Assembly (NCBI RefSeq): GCF_001179925.1
Contig: NZ_CVSF01000019.1
Coordinates: 26,950 to 90,949, forward strand
Length of the DNA stretch: 64,000 bases
From: Candidatus Pelagibacter communis
Lineage (GTDB): Bacteria > Pseudomonadota > Alphaproteobacteria > Pelagibacterales > Pelagibacteraceae
Direction: 5' to 3'
Part shown: positions 55,377-63,946 of the stretch, piece after piece
How positions within the stretch are numbered: the stretch's first letter is position 1
Layout of the letters: the number at the start of each line of letters is the position of its first letter
Made by a program: the position numbers and the translations under genes
The notes under the pieces: generated by a model
What the model was told of the DNA's origin: nothing
The model's input: the letters and a program-made list of their open reading frames with translations, nothing else
Database searches by the model: none

Positions 55377-56240
55377 ATGCCAGAATTACCAGAAGTAGAA
55401 ATAATTAGACAATCCCTGGATAAAAAAATTCGACGAAAAAAGGTCAAAAAAGTAATTGTAAGAAATAGAGATTTAAGAATGATCCTTCCAAATGATTTTA
55501 AAAAACAACTGGAAAATAAAAAAATAAGGAGAGTTACAAGATTTTCAAAATATTTAATCATGAATTTTAATGATAATGAGTTTTGTTTAATTCACTTGGG
55601 TATGTCAGGAACCATTCATTTAGTAAAAAATGGTTCTAAAAATTGTTTTACAAATTTAAGTTTCTATAGTTCACCTTTATTACCCAAAAAACATAATCAT
55701 ATAGAAATCATATTTGATAGATTCAAAATTATTTATAATGATCCAAGAAGATTTGGTTTTTTTCAGATAATCAAGGACTATGATGACTTAAAAAAAAGAT
55801 TTTCTCATTTAGGACCTGAACCATTTGATAAAAAATTTAATTTGAAATTTTTTAGAAAATTTATAAAAAATAAAGATAAAAAAATTAAAGATCTTATAAT
55901 TGATCAAAATTTTGTTTCAGGTATTGGAAATATTTATGCGAATGAAATATTGTTTCTAACTAAAATTAATCCCTTTAAAAAAGCAAAATTATTAAAAAAA
56001 GAAGATTGCAATCGTATTATACTTAAATCTAGGATCGTACTTCAAAAAGCAATAAAAAAAGGAGGTTCTAGCATAAAAGATTTTATGAACACGGAGGGTA
56101 AAAAAGGAGGGTTCCAAGATAGTTTTAATGTTTATCAAAGAAATGGTCTCAAGTGCAAAAGAAAAGGTTGTAAAGGTATTATTCTAAAAAAAACAATTTC
56201 AAATAGATCGACTTTCTTTTGTAATAATTGTCAAAATTAA
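55377..56240 (+). CDS. mutM: MutM (Fpg), formamidopyrimidine-DNA glycosylase
   Basis: Removes 8-oxoguanine and ring-opened purines. The 287-aa protein begins PELPEVEIIRQSL, where the Pro after Met is the catalytic nucleophile, which fixes the start. LIHLGMSGTIHLV lies near 70-82, HNHIEIIF near 105-112, QNFVSGIGNIYANEILF near 178-194 and GGSSIKDFMN near 231-240. The C-terminal zinc finger is intact (CKRKGCKG near 261 and CNNC at the end). It diverges from ubiE. Confidence 0.97.
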   Translation: MPELPEVEIIRQSLDKKIRRKKVKKVIVRNRDLRMILPNDFKKQLENKKIRRVTRFSKYLIMNFNDNEFCLIHLGMSGTIHLVKNGSKNCFTNLSFYSSPLLPKKHNHIEIIFDRFKIIYNDPRRFGFFQIIKDYDDLKKRFSHLGPEPFDKKFNLKFFRKFIKNKDKKIKDLIIDQNFVSGIGNIYANEILFLTKINPFKKAKLLKKEDCNRIILKSRIVLQKAIKKGGSSIKDFMNTEGKKGGFQDSFNVYQRNGLKCKRKGCKGIILKKTISNRSTFFCNNCQN

Positions 56241-56251
56241 ACATTTTTTGA

Positions 56252-56280
56252 TTGACCGATATAATTTCTCAAGTTATACC
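56252..56280 (+). promoter_or_regulatory. Overlapping promoter elements before rpsT
   Basis: TTGACC (56252-56257), 17 bases, TATACC (56275-56280) is a good promoter but would start transcription only a few bases before the rpsT ATG. A perfect TATAAT (56260-56265) inside it, with weak -35 TTAAAC (56237-56242), would leave about an 18-base leader. No Shine-Dalgarno is visible before the ATG. Confidence 0.5.
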
Positions 56281-56289
56281 CCTGCGCAC

Positions 56290-56550
56290 ATGGCAAACAC
56301 CAAATCAGCTATTAAAAGAATAAGAAGAATTTCTAAGCAAACTGTTGTTAACAAAGCTAGGAAAAGCAGATATCGAAATGCACTAAAAAAAATGAACCTT
56401 CTGGTTGAAGGTAAAAAGAAAAATGAAGCTTTGAAGTTCTTGCCTAAATTGAATTCTGAGTTGATGAAAGTTGCTAAAACTGGAATTATAAAAAAACAAA
56501 ACGCTTCGAGAAACGTTTCAAGAATTACAAAAAAAATAGCATCTTTATAA
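56290..56550 (+). CDS. rpsT: Ribosomal protein S20
   Basis: Primary 16S-binding protein of the small subunit. With ATG 56290 the product is 86 aa and begins ANTKSAIKRIRR after Met, exactly as in the family; RKSRYRNALKKM and a KKQNASRNVSRITKKI end agree. A longer frame from 56248 adds 14 unrelated residues and is rejected. It lies between mutM and dnaA, a common alphaproteobacterial arrangement. Confidence 0.97.
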   Translation: MANTKSAIKRIRRISKQTVVNKARKSRYRNALKKMNLLVEGKKKNEALKFLPKLNSELMKVAKTGIIKKQNASRNVSRITKKIASL

Positions 56551-56826
56551 ATTCTTATACTCCTAGTTGATTCAACTAAGGGCATACGCATTATATATGT
56601 TCAACAGGTATTTATTCACAATATTTAGATTTAAAAAATTAATATCTTTTAATTTATTCTAATTTCATTTTTTTAAATTTAGATACACAAAAAAAAAAAT
56701 TGTCAAAGTTTTTTTATATTTATTTATTTTTGCACAATCCTAGATTTCATTTTTTTTTCTCAATTTAAAATTATTTGTTGCAAATAAATTCATAAGGTTC
56801 TAACTGAATATCTTCTCTATAATTTT
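56551..56826 (+). promoter_or_regulatory. AT-rich dnaA upstream region with DnaA-box-like sequences
   Basis: A 276-bp non-coding stretch, the longest in the window. It contains one perfect DnaA box TTATTCACA (56612-56620) and an 8-of-9 match TTTTGCACA (56728-56736). There are long A/T tracts and an imperfect inverted repeat near 56571-56581 that lacks a T run. It may serve dnaA autoregulation or be an origin element. No RNA gene was recognised. Confidence 0.5.
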
Positions 56827-58239
56827 ATGAACAACAGTAATTTTAACAATGATCTAAATACTTTAAAAATTGAAAAATTTAGTTGGACTACAGTCCGATC
56901 GGAAATGAAAAATAAATTAGGCTTAGAAGTATATGAAAGTTGGTTGAAAAAAATAAATTTTGTTGAAGAATTCAATAATTATATTCTTTTAACGGTTCCA
57001 ACTAGATTCATAAGAGACTGGATTACATCAAGATATCTAGATCAAATTTTACAAATAATTAAAAATTATAAAAAAGACATAATCAGAATTGAATTTAAAA
57101 TAGCTGATCAAAAACAAGTAAGAAAAGAGATAGAAAACGGATCAATTAAAAATAACGAAAATATTTCTTTTATAAAAGACTCTTTTTTTCAGTACAATCG
57201 AATTGATCCCAATAAAAGATTTGATAATTTTTTAACTGGATCTAGTAACAAGCTTGCTTATGAAGCTTCTGTTAAAGTATCTGAAAATATCTCTCATTAT
57301 AACCCATTGTATATATATGGAGGAGTTGGAATGGGTAAAACACATCTGTTAAACGCAATTGGTTTGAAGTTAAAAGAAAATAACAAAACAATGTTTATCT
57401 CTGCAGAACGATTTATGTATCAATTCGTTAAATCAATTAAATCAAATGATATGGTAAAATTTAAAGAGTATTTTAGAAACACAGATGTTTTGATAATAGA
57501 TGATATTCAATTTATGAATGGAAAAGAAGCTATGCAAGAAGAATTTTTTCATACATTTAATGCTCTTTTAGATAAAGGTTCACAAATCATAGTTTCAGCA
57601 GATAGGGCTCCAAATAAATTGTCTAGAATACAAGAAAGGATAAAATCCAGATTTTCAGGAGGTTTAGTAGTTGATATTCAAAAACCTGATTATGATTTAA
57701 GAAAAAAAATTGTTGAACAAAAGATCGAGGAATTAAATAAAATTTATTCTGATCAAATTAAGATATCTAGAGAAATTCAAGAATATATAAGCACAGAAAT
57801 CACAGCCAGCATTAGAGAATTAGTGGGAGCAATAAATAGGATAGTTTCATTTTCCAGAATATATAACAAAATACCAAATCTCTCTGAAACAAAAGTAGTT
57901 TTAAAAGATTTATTAAATTTATCGGAAAATAAAGTTACAATAGATTTAATACAAACTTTAGTTTGTAAATTTTTTAAAATAAGTAAAAATGAGATGTTGT
58001 CATCAAGAAGATCGAGATACTTAGTTCGACCAAGACAAACAGCTATATATTTGACTAAAATTTTAACTGCAAAATCTCTTCCAGAAATTGGTCGTGAATT
58101 TTCTAATAGAGATCACACCACAATCATTCATTCTGTTAAAACTATTGAAAAACTAAAAGAAAATAATCCTGAAATGGTTGAGAATATAAATAAGTTAAAA
58201 AACCAGATATTATATAGTAACAAAGATAATGAAATTTAA
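56827..58239 (+). CDS. dnaA: DnaA, chromosomal replication initiator
   Basis: AAA+ initiator that binds DnaA boxes and melts the origin. The 470-aa protein has domain I (VRSEMKNKLGLEVYESWLKK near 19-38), Walker A YGGVGMGKTHLLNAIG near 160-175, Walker B VLIIDDIQFM near 219-228, and a domain IV helix-turn-helix with the DnaA signature IGREFSNRDHTTIIHSVKTI near 420-439. Its end overlaps dnaN by 11 bases. Confidence 0.98.
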   Translation: MNNSNFNNDLNTLKIEKFSWTTVRSEMKNKLGLEVYESWLKKINFVEEFNNYILLTVPTRFIRDWITSRYLDQILQIIKNYKKDIIRIEFKIADQKQVRKEIENGSIKNNENISFIKDSFFQYNRIDPNKRFDNFLTGSSNKLAYEASVKVSENISHYNPLYIYGGVGMGKTHLLNAIGLKLKENNKTMFISAERFMYQFVKSIKSNDMVKFKEYFRNTDVLIIDDIQFMNGKEAMQEEFFHTFNALLDKGSQIIVSADRAPNKLSRIQERIKSRFSGGLVVDIQKPDYDLRKKIVEQKIEELNKIYSDQIKISREIQEYISTEITASIRELVGAINRIVSFSRIYNKIPNLSETKVVLKDLLNLSENKVTIDLIQTLVCKFFKISKNEMLSSRRSRYLVRPRQTAIYLTKILTAKSLPEIGREFSNRDHTTIIHSVKTIEKLKENNPEMVENINKLKNQILYSNKDNEI

Positions 58240-59341
58240 CGTTAATCAGCAAGATTTACAACAAGCTCTTAGTTATTGCCAAGGAGTAATAGAAAAAAGA
58301 AGCACTCTTCCAATATTATCAAACGTTTTATTAGATGTTAATAATTCCCAATTAATTTTAACAGCCACAGATCTTGATTTGATATTTGTTCATCAAATTA
58401 AAGATATCGAAGTTATTGAAGAAGGCAAAACTACAACTGTTTCATCCACTATTTACGACATAGTGAGAAAATTTCCTTCAGGAAAAAAAATAAACTTATC
58501 ATTATCGGATAAAAACAAACTTCAAATAGAGTCAGATAAATCTAATTTTAATCTCAATTGCATAAGTCCTTCAGAATTTCCGTTAACTGATGAAAATTTC
58601 AATGATAACGAATTTTCAATAGATTCTAAGAATTTGTTAAAGCTTTTAAATAAATGTAAATTTTCGATTTCTAATGATGAGACTAGACATTATTTAAGTG
58701 GAATTTATTTACACCAAACTGAAGTTGAAGATAAAAATTACTTAACTGCTGTAGCAACAGACAGTCATAGAATGTCAATTTCTAAAATACGACTTGATCA
58801 AAAAATTAGTTTTGATCCAATAATACTACCAAAAAAAACAATTTTTCAACTAGTTTCACTTTTAGATAATTATGATGGGCAGGTAAAAATATCTAATATT
58901 AAATCTAAAATAAAATTTGAATTAAATAATAGCTTTTTAATTTCTAAACTTATTGATGGGAAATTTCCAAATTATATCCAAGTTATTCCAAAAAATAATC
59001 AAAAAAAACTTGAGGTTGATCTTAAATCATTTTTAGGCTCGGTTGATCGTGTTGCATCTGTATCATTAGACAAAAAAGATGGTGTAAAATTTAATTTAAC
59101 AAAAGATGCTTTGAATTTATCTGTAAATAATACAAATAGTGGAGATGGTAATGAAACTTTAGGTGTTAAATTTGATCATAATTTAGAAATAAGTTTTAAT
59201 TCTAGATATTTAATTGATGTAGCTTCACAGTTAAATGGTGAAAAAGTAGAAATATTTTTTAATGATACTGGATCCCCTGCATTAATTAAAGATCCTAGTG
59301 ATTTTGATAGCATTTATGTTGTTATGCCCATGAAAGGTTAA
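58229..59341 (+). CDS. dnaN: DnaN, DNA polymerase III beta sliding clamp
   Basis: Ring-shaped processivity clamp. The 370-aa protein has the three repeated clamp folds; KFNVNQQDLQQALSYCQGVIEKRSTLPILSNVLL is a typical N-terminus (residues 2-35). ATDSHRMS near 176-183 and the C-terminal YVVMPMKG (for YLVMPMRL) are diagnostic. It overlaps dnaA by 11 bases. The stop overlaps the convergent plsC stop by 4 bases. Confidence 0.97.
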   Translation: MKFNVNQQDLQQALSYCQGVIEKRSTLPILSNVLLDVNNSQLILTATDLDLIFVHQIKDIEVIEEGKTTTVSSTIYDIVRKFPSGKKINLSLSDKNKLQIESDKSNFNLNCISPSEFPLTDENFNDNEFSIDSKNLLKLLNKCKFSISNDETRHYLSGIYLHQTEVEDKNYLTAVATDSHRMSISKIRLDQKISFDPIILPKKTIFQLVSLLDNYDGQVKISNIKSKIKFELNNSFLISKLIDGKFPNYIQVIPKNNQKKLEVDLKSFLGSVDRVASVSLDKKDGVKFNLTKDALNLSVNNTNSGDGNETLGVKFDHNLEISFNSRYLIDVASQLNGEKVEIFFNDTGSPALIKDPSDFDSIYVVMPMKG

Positions 59342-60039
59342 TTCATTTTATCTAGTTCTGTATAAATCCTATTTTGTAAATCATTAACAAATTTATCTTT
59401 TTCTATTCCATAATCGATTAAAGGCAATATAGAAATTGTAATTTGTTTATTTGAGGTTTTAAAACCCTTCTTTGGCCATACATAACCAGAATTTATAGCT
59501 ATAGGTTGACAAGATATTTTAAGTTCTTCATATAATCTTGAGACGCCTTTTTTAAATGGAGGTCTCTCATCTGGTCTAACCCTAGTGGCCTGTGGAAAAA
59601 TTATTAAAGGTCTTTCAGATTTGTTAATTTGTTTTTTAATATCATCAAAGAAATTTAAATTGTCTTTTGTGATTTTATTCCTATCAATTGAAATAGATCC
59701 AATTTTTTTTAAATACCATCCAAAAATCGGAATAAGAGTCAATTCTTTCTTTAAGATAAAAACTGGTGAATTAAAAATGGTTTGAAGATAAAAAGTTTCA
59801 AACATTGATTGATGAGAAGCTGCTATAAAAAATTTTTTATTTAGGATTATATTTTCTTGACCTAAAATTTTAATTCTTACAGACAGTATGTAGCGGAGAC
59901 ATAAGCCTGTCCAATGACCCATTAATTTGCCACCTGCTAAGACAGCACCTTGTGGTAAAATTAATGCGGGTAAAAATATTAAAGATATAAAAACTATACC
60001 TGAAAAAAAGATAACAGAAAATAATAGATTTCTTAACAT
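59338..60039 (-). CDS. plsC: PlsC-like 1-acylglycerol-3-phosphate acyltransferase
   Basis: Makes phosphatidic acid from lysophosphatidate at the inner membrane. The 233-aa protein has an N-terminal hydrophobic segment (LLFSVIFFSGIVFISLIFLPALILP) and an acyltransferase core. The catalytic block reads SHQSMFET near 74-81, HX4E in place of the usual HX4D. FPQATRVRPDERPPFKKGV near 144-162 corresponds to FPEGTR. Acyltransferase fold is secure; the exact acceptor is inferred. It is downstream of lysA by 12 bases. Confidence 0.87.
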   Translation of the reverse strand: MLRNLLFSVIFFSGIVFISLIFLPALILPQGAVLAGGKLMGHWTGLCLRYILSVRIKILGQENIILNKKFFIAASHQSMFETFYLQTIFNSPVFILKKELTLIPIFGWYLKKIGSISIDRNKITKDNLNFFDDIKKQINKSERPLIIFPQATRVRPDERPPFKKGVSRLYEELKISCQPIAINSGYVWPKKGFKTSNKQITISILPLIDYGIEKDKFVNDLQNRIYTELDKMN

Positions 60040-60051
60040 TTTTGTTAAATG

Positions 60052-61266
60052 TTACATTAATTCAGATATTTTTTGTCTTTTTTTAATTATCTGAATCTTT
60101 GATCCTTTGATTAATATTTCTATTGGTTTAGGTCTTAAATTATAATTTGAAGCCAATGAAGTTCCGTATGCTCCAACATCACAAATAACTAAAAAATCCT
60201 TTTCATTTAATTTTTGATATTTTTTCACTGTTGTAAAAGTGTCAGTACTTTCACATATAGGGCCTACAAATTCATAAATCTTATTTGTAATTTTCTTTGT
60301 TTTTTTAGTAGGTATAATTCTATGATAAGCTCCATATAAAGCTGGTCTTATTAAATCATTCATTGCCGCATCTAATATAATAAAATCTTTTTTGGTTCCT
60401 TCTTTGATATAAATTATTTTTGTGATTAGAATTGCTGAATTACCTACAATTGATCTTCCAGGTTCAAAAATAATTTTACAATCATTTTTTTTCAAAAACT
60501 CCTCAATTTTTTTGGAATATTTTTTTAAATCTAATTTGTTATTATTATTATCATAATTTATACCCATACCACCCCCAAGATCAACATATTCAAATTTATG
60601 GTCTGATCTCTTTACTACTTTTTCGACTACTCTAAGCATATCTTGATATGGCTTATGACTAAGAATTTGACTACCGATATGTACACTTAAACATTTTAAA
60701 TTGAGATATTTTGATCTTTTTGAGTAATTAACTAATTGCAAAAATACCTTTTGATCTATTCCAAATTTATTTTCTTTCTTGCCGGTCGAAATCTGACTTA
60801 AAGTTTTTGCGTCTGTATTTGGATTTAGTCTAATACCTATATTTACAATTTTATTTTTTAATTTTGCTATTCTTTCAATTTCTAAAATTTCACTTTTAGA
60901 CTCCGCATTTATTAAAAGAATATTTTTAGTTATAGCATATTCAATTTCAGCAGATGTTTTACCAACTCCTGAAAAGACAATTTTTTTAGGTTTAATACCA
61001 GCTTTGATAGCTCTAATTAGTTCACCAATGGAAACAACATCCGCTCCTAAATTATTGTTCTTTATTTCTTTTAGAATACTTAAATTTGCATTTGCTTTTA
61101 CTGCATAGCAAATTAAAGGATTTATTTTTTTAAAATTTGTCTTTAATTTTTGAATATTATCTTTAATTTTCTTTAAAGAATAACAATAAAGCGGTGTTTT
61201 ATATTTCTTTCCTAAATAAACAACATCAAAACCATCTAAAATTAATTTATTTTTTTTATAAATCAT
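60052..61266 (-). CDS. lysA: LysA, diaminopimelate decarboxylase
   Basis: PLP enzyme producing lysine from meso-diaminopimelate. The 404-aa protein has the Schiff-base Lys in ICYAVKANANLSIL near 52-65, SVHIGSQI near 195-202, YVDLGGGMGINYD near 226-238 (PLP phosphate), EPGRSIVGN near 267-275 and the substrate-side GPICESTDTF near 341-350. With dapB at 16 kb this shows an active DAP/lysine route. It overlaps the upstream LptM-like gene by 3 bases and starts ATG 61266. Confidence 0.97.
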   Translation of the reverse strand: MIYKKNKLILDGFDVVYLGKKYKTPLYCYSLKKIKDNIQKLKTNFKKINPLICYAVKANANLSILKEIKNNNLGADVVSIGELIRAIKAGIKPKKIVFSGVGKTSAEIEYAITKNILLINAESKSEILEIERIAKLKNKIVNIGIRLNPNTDAKTLSQISTGKKENKFGIDQKVFLQLVNYSKRSKYLNLKCLSVHIGSQILSHKPYQDMLRVVEKVVKRSDHKFEYVDLGGGMGINYDNNNNKLDLKKYSKKIEEFLKKNDCKIIFEPGRSIVGNSAILITKIIYIKEGTKKDFIILDAAMNDLIRPALYGAYHRIIPTKKTKKITNKIYEFVGPICESTDTFTTVKKYQKLNEKDFLVICDVGAYGTSLASNYNLRPKPIEILIKGSKIQIIKKRQKISELM

Positions 61267-61397
61267 GAAAACAAACTTATTTTAGCTTTACTTAATTCAG
61301 AATTTAGATTTTTTTCATTAAAAACAGGATCTCCTTTTTTACCACAAGAAGAAAGTAAAATTATAATAAATACAGATATCAAAATTTTTTTTATCAT
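61263..61397 (-). CDS. lptM: LptM (YifL)-like small lipoprotein
   Basis: A 44-aa lipoprotein too short for ordinary gene finding. It starts at ATG 61397, has the signal KKILISVFIIILLSSCGKKGDP with lipidated Cys at residue 18, and ends overlapping the lysA ATG. The short sequence after the lipobox, CGKKGDP, followed by little more, is the LptM/YifL pattern. Its place next to lysA matches E. coli yifL beside dapF. LptM helps mature the LptD-LptE translocon. Four-base overlap with the argH stop upstream shows an argH-lptM-lysA transcript. Confidence 0.83.
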   Translation of the reverse strand: MIKKILISVFIIILLSSCGKKGDPVFNEKNLNSELSKAKISLFS

Positions 61398-62785
61398 TTA
61401 TCTTTTTTATATTTCATTATCATTCTTTTAATGTTTTCAAAAGATGTTCCTCCATAAGATTTTTTAGAGTTTATTGAATTTTTCAAATCAAAAACTTTCA
61501 AAACATCATTAGTTACTTTTGGTATGATTTTTCTTATTTCTTCAATTTTAAGTTCTCTTAGCTTCATTTTTTTCTTTTCAGCTAAATTTACAAGCTCTGC
61601 TGTTTTTTGATAAGCCTTTCTAAATGACATAGAATGATTTTTTACTAAATAATCAGCAAAATCTGTTGCTGTGGTAAAGCCAGTATCAGCTAATTCATAC
61701 ATTTTTTTTTTATTTGGTGAAATATTTTTTAAGATTTCATCAAATATTCTTAAACAATTAATTAATGTATCATGAGATTTAAAAACTATTTCTTTATCAT
61801 CTTGCATATCTTTAAAATATGATAATGGGAGCCCTTTCAATATTGTTAACATTGCGAATAAATTACCAAACATTGATCCAGTTTTTCCACGCAAATATTC
61901 TAATATATCTGGGTTCTTTTTTTGAGGCATTATTGATGAACCAGTGACAACTTTGTCTGAAAGTTGAATCAGATTAAATCCATCTGAATTCCAAATTATT
62001 AGTTCCTCTGCAATTCTTGAAATATGTATTGAACAAACCGAAACACTATATAGAAAATCTAAAACAAAATCTCTATCTGAGACTGTATCTACAGAATTAT
62101 TAGTAGGACTATTAAAATTTAGTTTTTTTGTTGTAAAATTTCTATCAATATTGAAAGATGTGCCTGCGAGAGCAGCTACACCAAGTGGATTTTCGTTTAA
62201 ACTTTTTAAATTATTTATAAATCTTCTTTTGTCTCTGTTAAACATTTCAATGTAAGCCATAAAGTAATGAGCCAATGAAATTGGCTGAGCATTTTTTAAA
62301 TGAGTGAAACCTGGCATAATAGTTTCAATATTTTTTTCGGCAACTTTAAGAGTTGATTTTATAACTTTGTCTAAATTAGTATTTATCTCATTAGTTGCTG
62401 ATTTAATCCAAATCTTAAAATCTGTTATCACCTGATCATTTCTTGATCTGGCAGTGTGTATATATCCAGCTTCTTCACCAATGATTTTGAATAGTTCTTT
62501 CTCAATATTCATATGAATATCTTCATATTTATTATTAAATTCAAATTTATTTTTTGATATTTCTCTTTGGATTTTTTGAAGCCCATAAATTATTTTATTC
62601 TTTATTTTAAAAGAGATTATTTTTTGTTTGAATAGCATTTCCACATGCACAATCGAACTTTTAATGTCTTCTTTGTATAATCTTTTATCAATATTGATAG
62701 AGCTTCCAATTTTTTGAAAGAGAGCTGATCCTTTATTTTGGATTCTGCTGCTCCATATTGCTTGGTTGTTTTTATTTTTAGCCAT
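61394..62785 (-). CDS. argH: ArgH, argininosuccinate lyase
   Basis: Last step of arginine synthesis. The 463-aa fumarase/aspartase superfamily protein has HTARSRNDQVITDFKIW near 110-126, PGFTHLKNAQPISLAHYF near 158-175 and the lyase signature GSSIMPQKKNPD near 279-290. It heads the argH-lptM-lysA-plsC run and diverges from the TlpA-like gene across 24 bases. Confidence 0.97.
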   Translation of the reverse strand: MAKNKNNQAIWSSRIQNKGSALFQKIGSSINIDKRLYKEDIKSSIVHVEMLFKQKIISFKIKNKIIYGLQKIQREISKNKFEFNNKYEDIHMNIEKELFKIIGEEAGYIHTARSRNDQVITDFKIWIKSATNEINTNLDKVIKSTLKVAEKNIETIMPGFTHLKNAQPISLAHYFMAYIEMFNRDKRRFINNLKSLNENPLGVAALAGTSFNIDRNFTTKKLNFNSPTNNSVDTVSDRDFVLDFLYSVSVCSIHISRIAEELIIWNSDGFNLIQLSDKVVTGSSIMPQKKNPDILEYLRGKTGSMFGNLFAMLTILKGLPLSYFKDMQDDKEIVFKSHDTLINCLRIFDEILKNISPNKKKMYELADTGFTTATDFADYLVKNHSMSFRKAYQKTAELVNLAEKKKMKLRELKIEEIRKIIPKVTNDVLKVFDLKNSINSKKSYGGTSFENIKRMIMKYKKDK

Positions 62786-62809
62786 GATAATTACTTATAT
62801 ATATTTAAT

Positions 62810-63319
62810 ATGAGATTTTTAATAATATTTATATTCCTAATATCCAAGACGTTTGCAAATGAGGTGCCAAATATTAAAAATTTGGTAGTAAATAAAGAAT
62901 TAAAAACGTACAATAATATTGTTTTTTTGGATTCTAATGAAAAAATTATAAATCTAAAAGATTATAAAGACAAACTAGTATTACTTAATTTTTGGGCTAC
63001 TTGGTGTAAACCTTGTAAGGAAGAAATGCCATCTCTCGATGCTTTAAAAATTAATCCAAAATTAGACAATATAATGATATTTCCGATAAACGTAGGTAAA
63101 GATAATTTGAGAAAATCAAAGAAATTTTTTAAAGATCTTGAGATTAAAAATCTGAATATTTATTTTGATAATCCTGTGACATTGGCTAAAGATTTAACTT
63201 TAAGGGGTATACCAACAACTATATTATTTGATAAAAAAGGTAAAGAATTTGCTAGGATAATTGGCTCTATTGATTTTAGTGATCAAGAATTTATTAATTG
63301 GATCTCAAATTACAATTAG
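62810..63319 (+). CDS. TlpA-family periplasmic thiol:disulfide oxidoreductase
   Basis: A 169-aa secreted thioredoxin-fold protein. The start at ATG 62810 gives a signal peptide (RFLIIFIFLISKTFA, cleavage near 16); a longer frame from 62738 would overlap argH. The active site WATWCKPCKEEMPS lies near 63-76 and the cis-Pro segment RGIPTTILFD near 138-147. TlpA/ResA-type proteins reduce cytochrome-c apoprotein or copper-site cysteines. The 3' end overlaps the convergent HIG1 gene by 4 bases. Confidence 0.9.
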   Translation: MRFLIIFIFLISKTFANEVPNIKNLVVNKELKTYNNIVFLDSNEKIINLKDYKDKLVLLNFWATWCKPCKEEMPSLDALKINPKLDNIMIFPINVGKDNLRKSKKFFKDLEIKNLNIYFDNPVTLAKDLTLRGIPTTILFDKKGKEFARIIGSIDFSDQEFINWISNYN

Positions 63320-63519
63320 TTTTTAAAGAAATAAGCGAAAACTACCAGTAAAATAATTGCAATAAATTGCAAAAGAACTCTCAACTGCATTAACTTGTTT
63401 GAATATTTTTTACTTGTACTTCCTCCTTTAAATAAGGTCCCTATACCAAGAATTAGTACAATCCCTACTGCAATTAATAGAACTATAGATAAAATTTTAA
63501 CAATTATTCCAGTAAACAT
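63316..63519 (-). CDS. HIG1-domain twin-transmembrane protein
   Basis: A 67-aa two-pass membrane protein of the hypoxia-induced-gene-1 type. Helices are FTGIIVKILSIVLLIAVGIVLILGIG near 2-27 and VLLQFIAIILLVVFAYFF near 48-65, joined by GGSTSKKYSNKLMQLR. The NKLMxLRVLLQ motif before helix two is the family signature. Homologues associate with cytochrome oxidase. I use ATG 63519; a longer frame from 63591 adds residues foreign to the family. Confidence 0.82.
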   Translation of the reverse strand: MFTGIIVKILSIVLLIAVGIVLILGIGTLFKGGSTSKKYSNKLMQLRVLLQFIAIILLVVFAYFFKN

Positions 63520-63568
63520 TTTAATATTGTAGAGTGTTTTTAAAAATAAAAAACAAAATTTGTTAATT

Positions 63569-63946
63569 ATGACATTTTGTCTTGAAAGCACAATTATAAA
63601 ACCTGAAAAAAATAAGGATATTCACAATATAATTATATTACTTCATGGATATGGAGGAGACGGTAAAGATATTAGTATGCTGACATTAAATTGGAAAAGA
63701 CATATGCCTAATACGATCTTTATTTGTCCAAACGGTCATGAACCTTGTTCAATTAATCCTACGGGCTTTCAATGGTTTGATCTTACTAAAGATGATCCTA
63801 ATTATATTTTGAAAGAAGTTTATAAAGCTGAAAAAATACTAAATAAATTCATAGAGGAAATAAAAAATAAATACAAACTTGATAATAATCGGATTATTTT
63901 GTCTGGTTTCAGCCAAGGCTGCATGATGTCAATTAATGTTGGATAA
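63569..63946 (+). pseudogene. Phospholipase/carboxylesterase, truncated at the window end
   Basis: An alpha/beta-hydrolase of the carboxylesterase type. It has IIILLHGYGGDGKD near 22-35 (oxyanion side), the substrate-loop QWFDLTKDD near 68-76 and the nucleophile elbow LSGFSQGCMMS near 112-122 with the catalytic Ser. Normal members are about 215-220 aa, but the frame stops soon after the nucleophile. From 63939 onward the DNA is a reverse copy of trpS, so the loss of the Asp/His half is caused by that junction, probably an assembly artefact. I start at ATG 63569 rather than TTG 63560. Confidence 0.85.

Noticed and set aside
56567..56585. Inverted repeat after rpsT as a terminator
   Set aside because: The stem has an unpaired base and no T run follows, so it is not called as a terminator.
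56274..56591. 105-codon minus-strand frame opposite rpsT
   Set aside because: rpsT is certain, and the antisense frame is hydrophobic shadow sequence.
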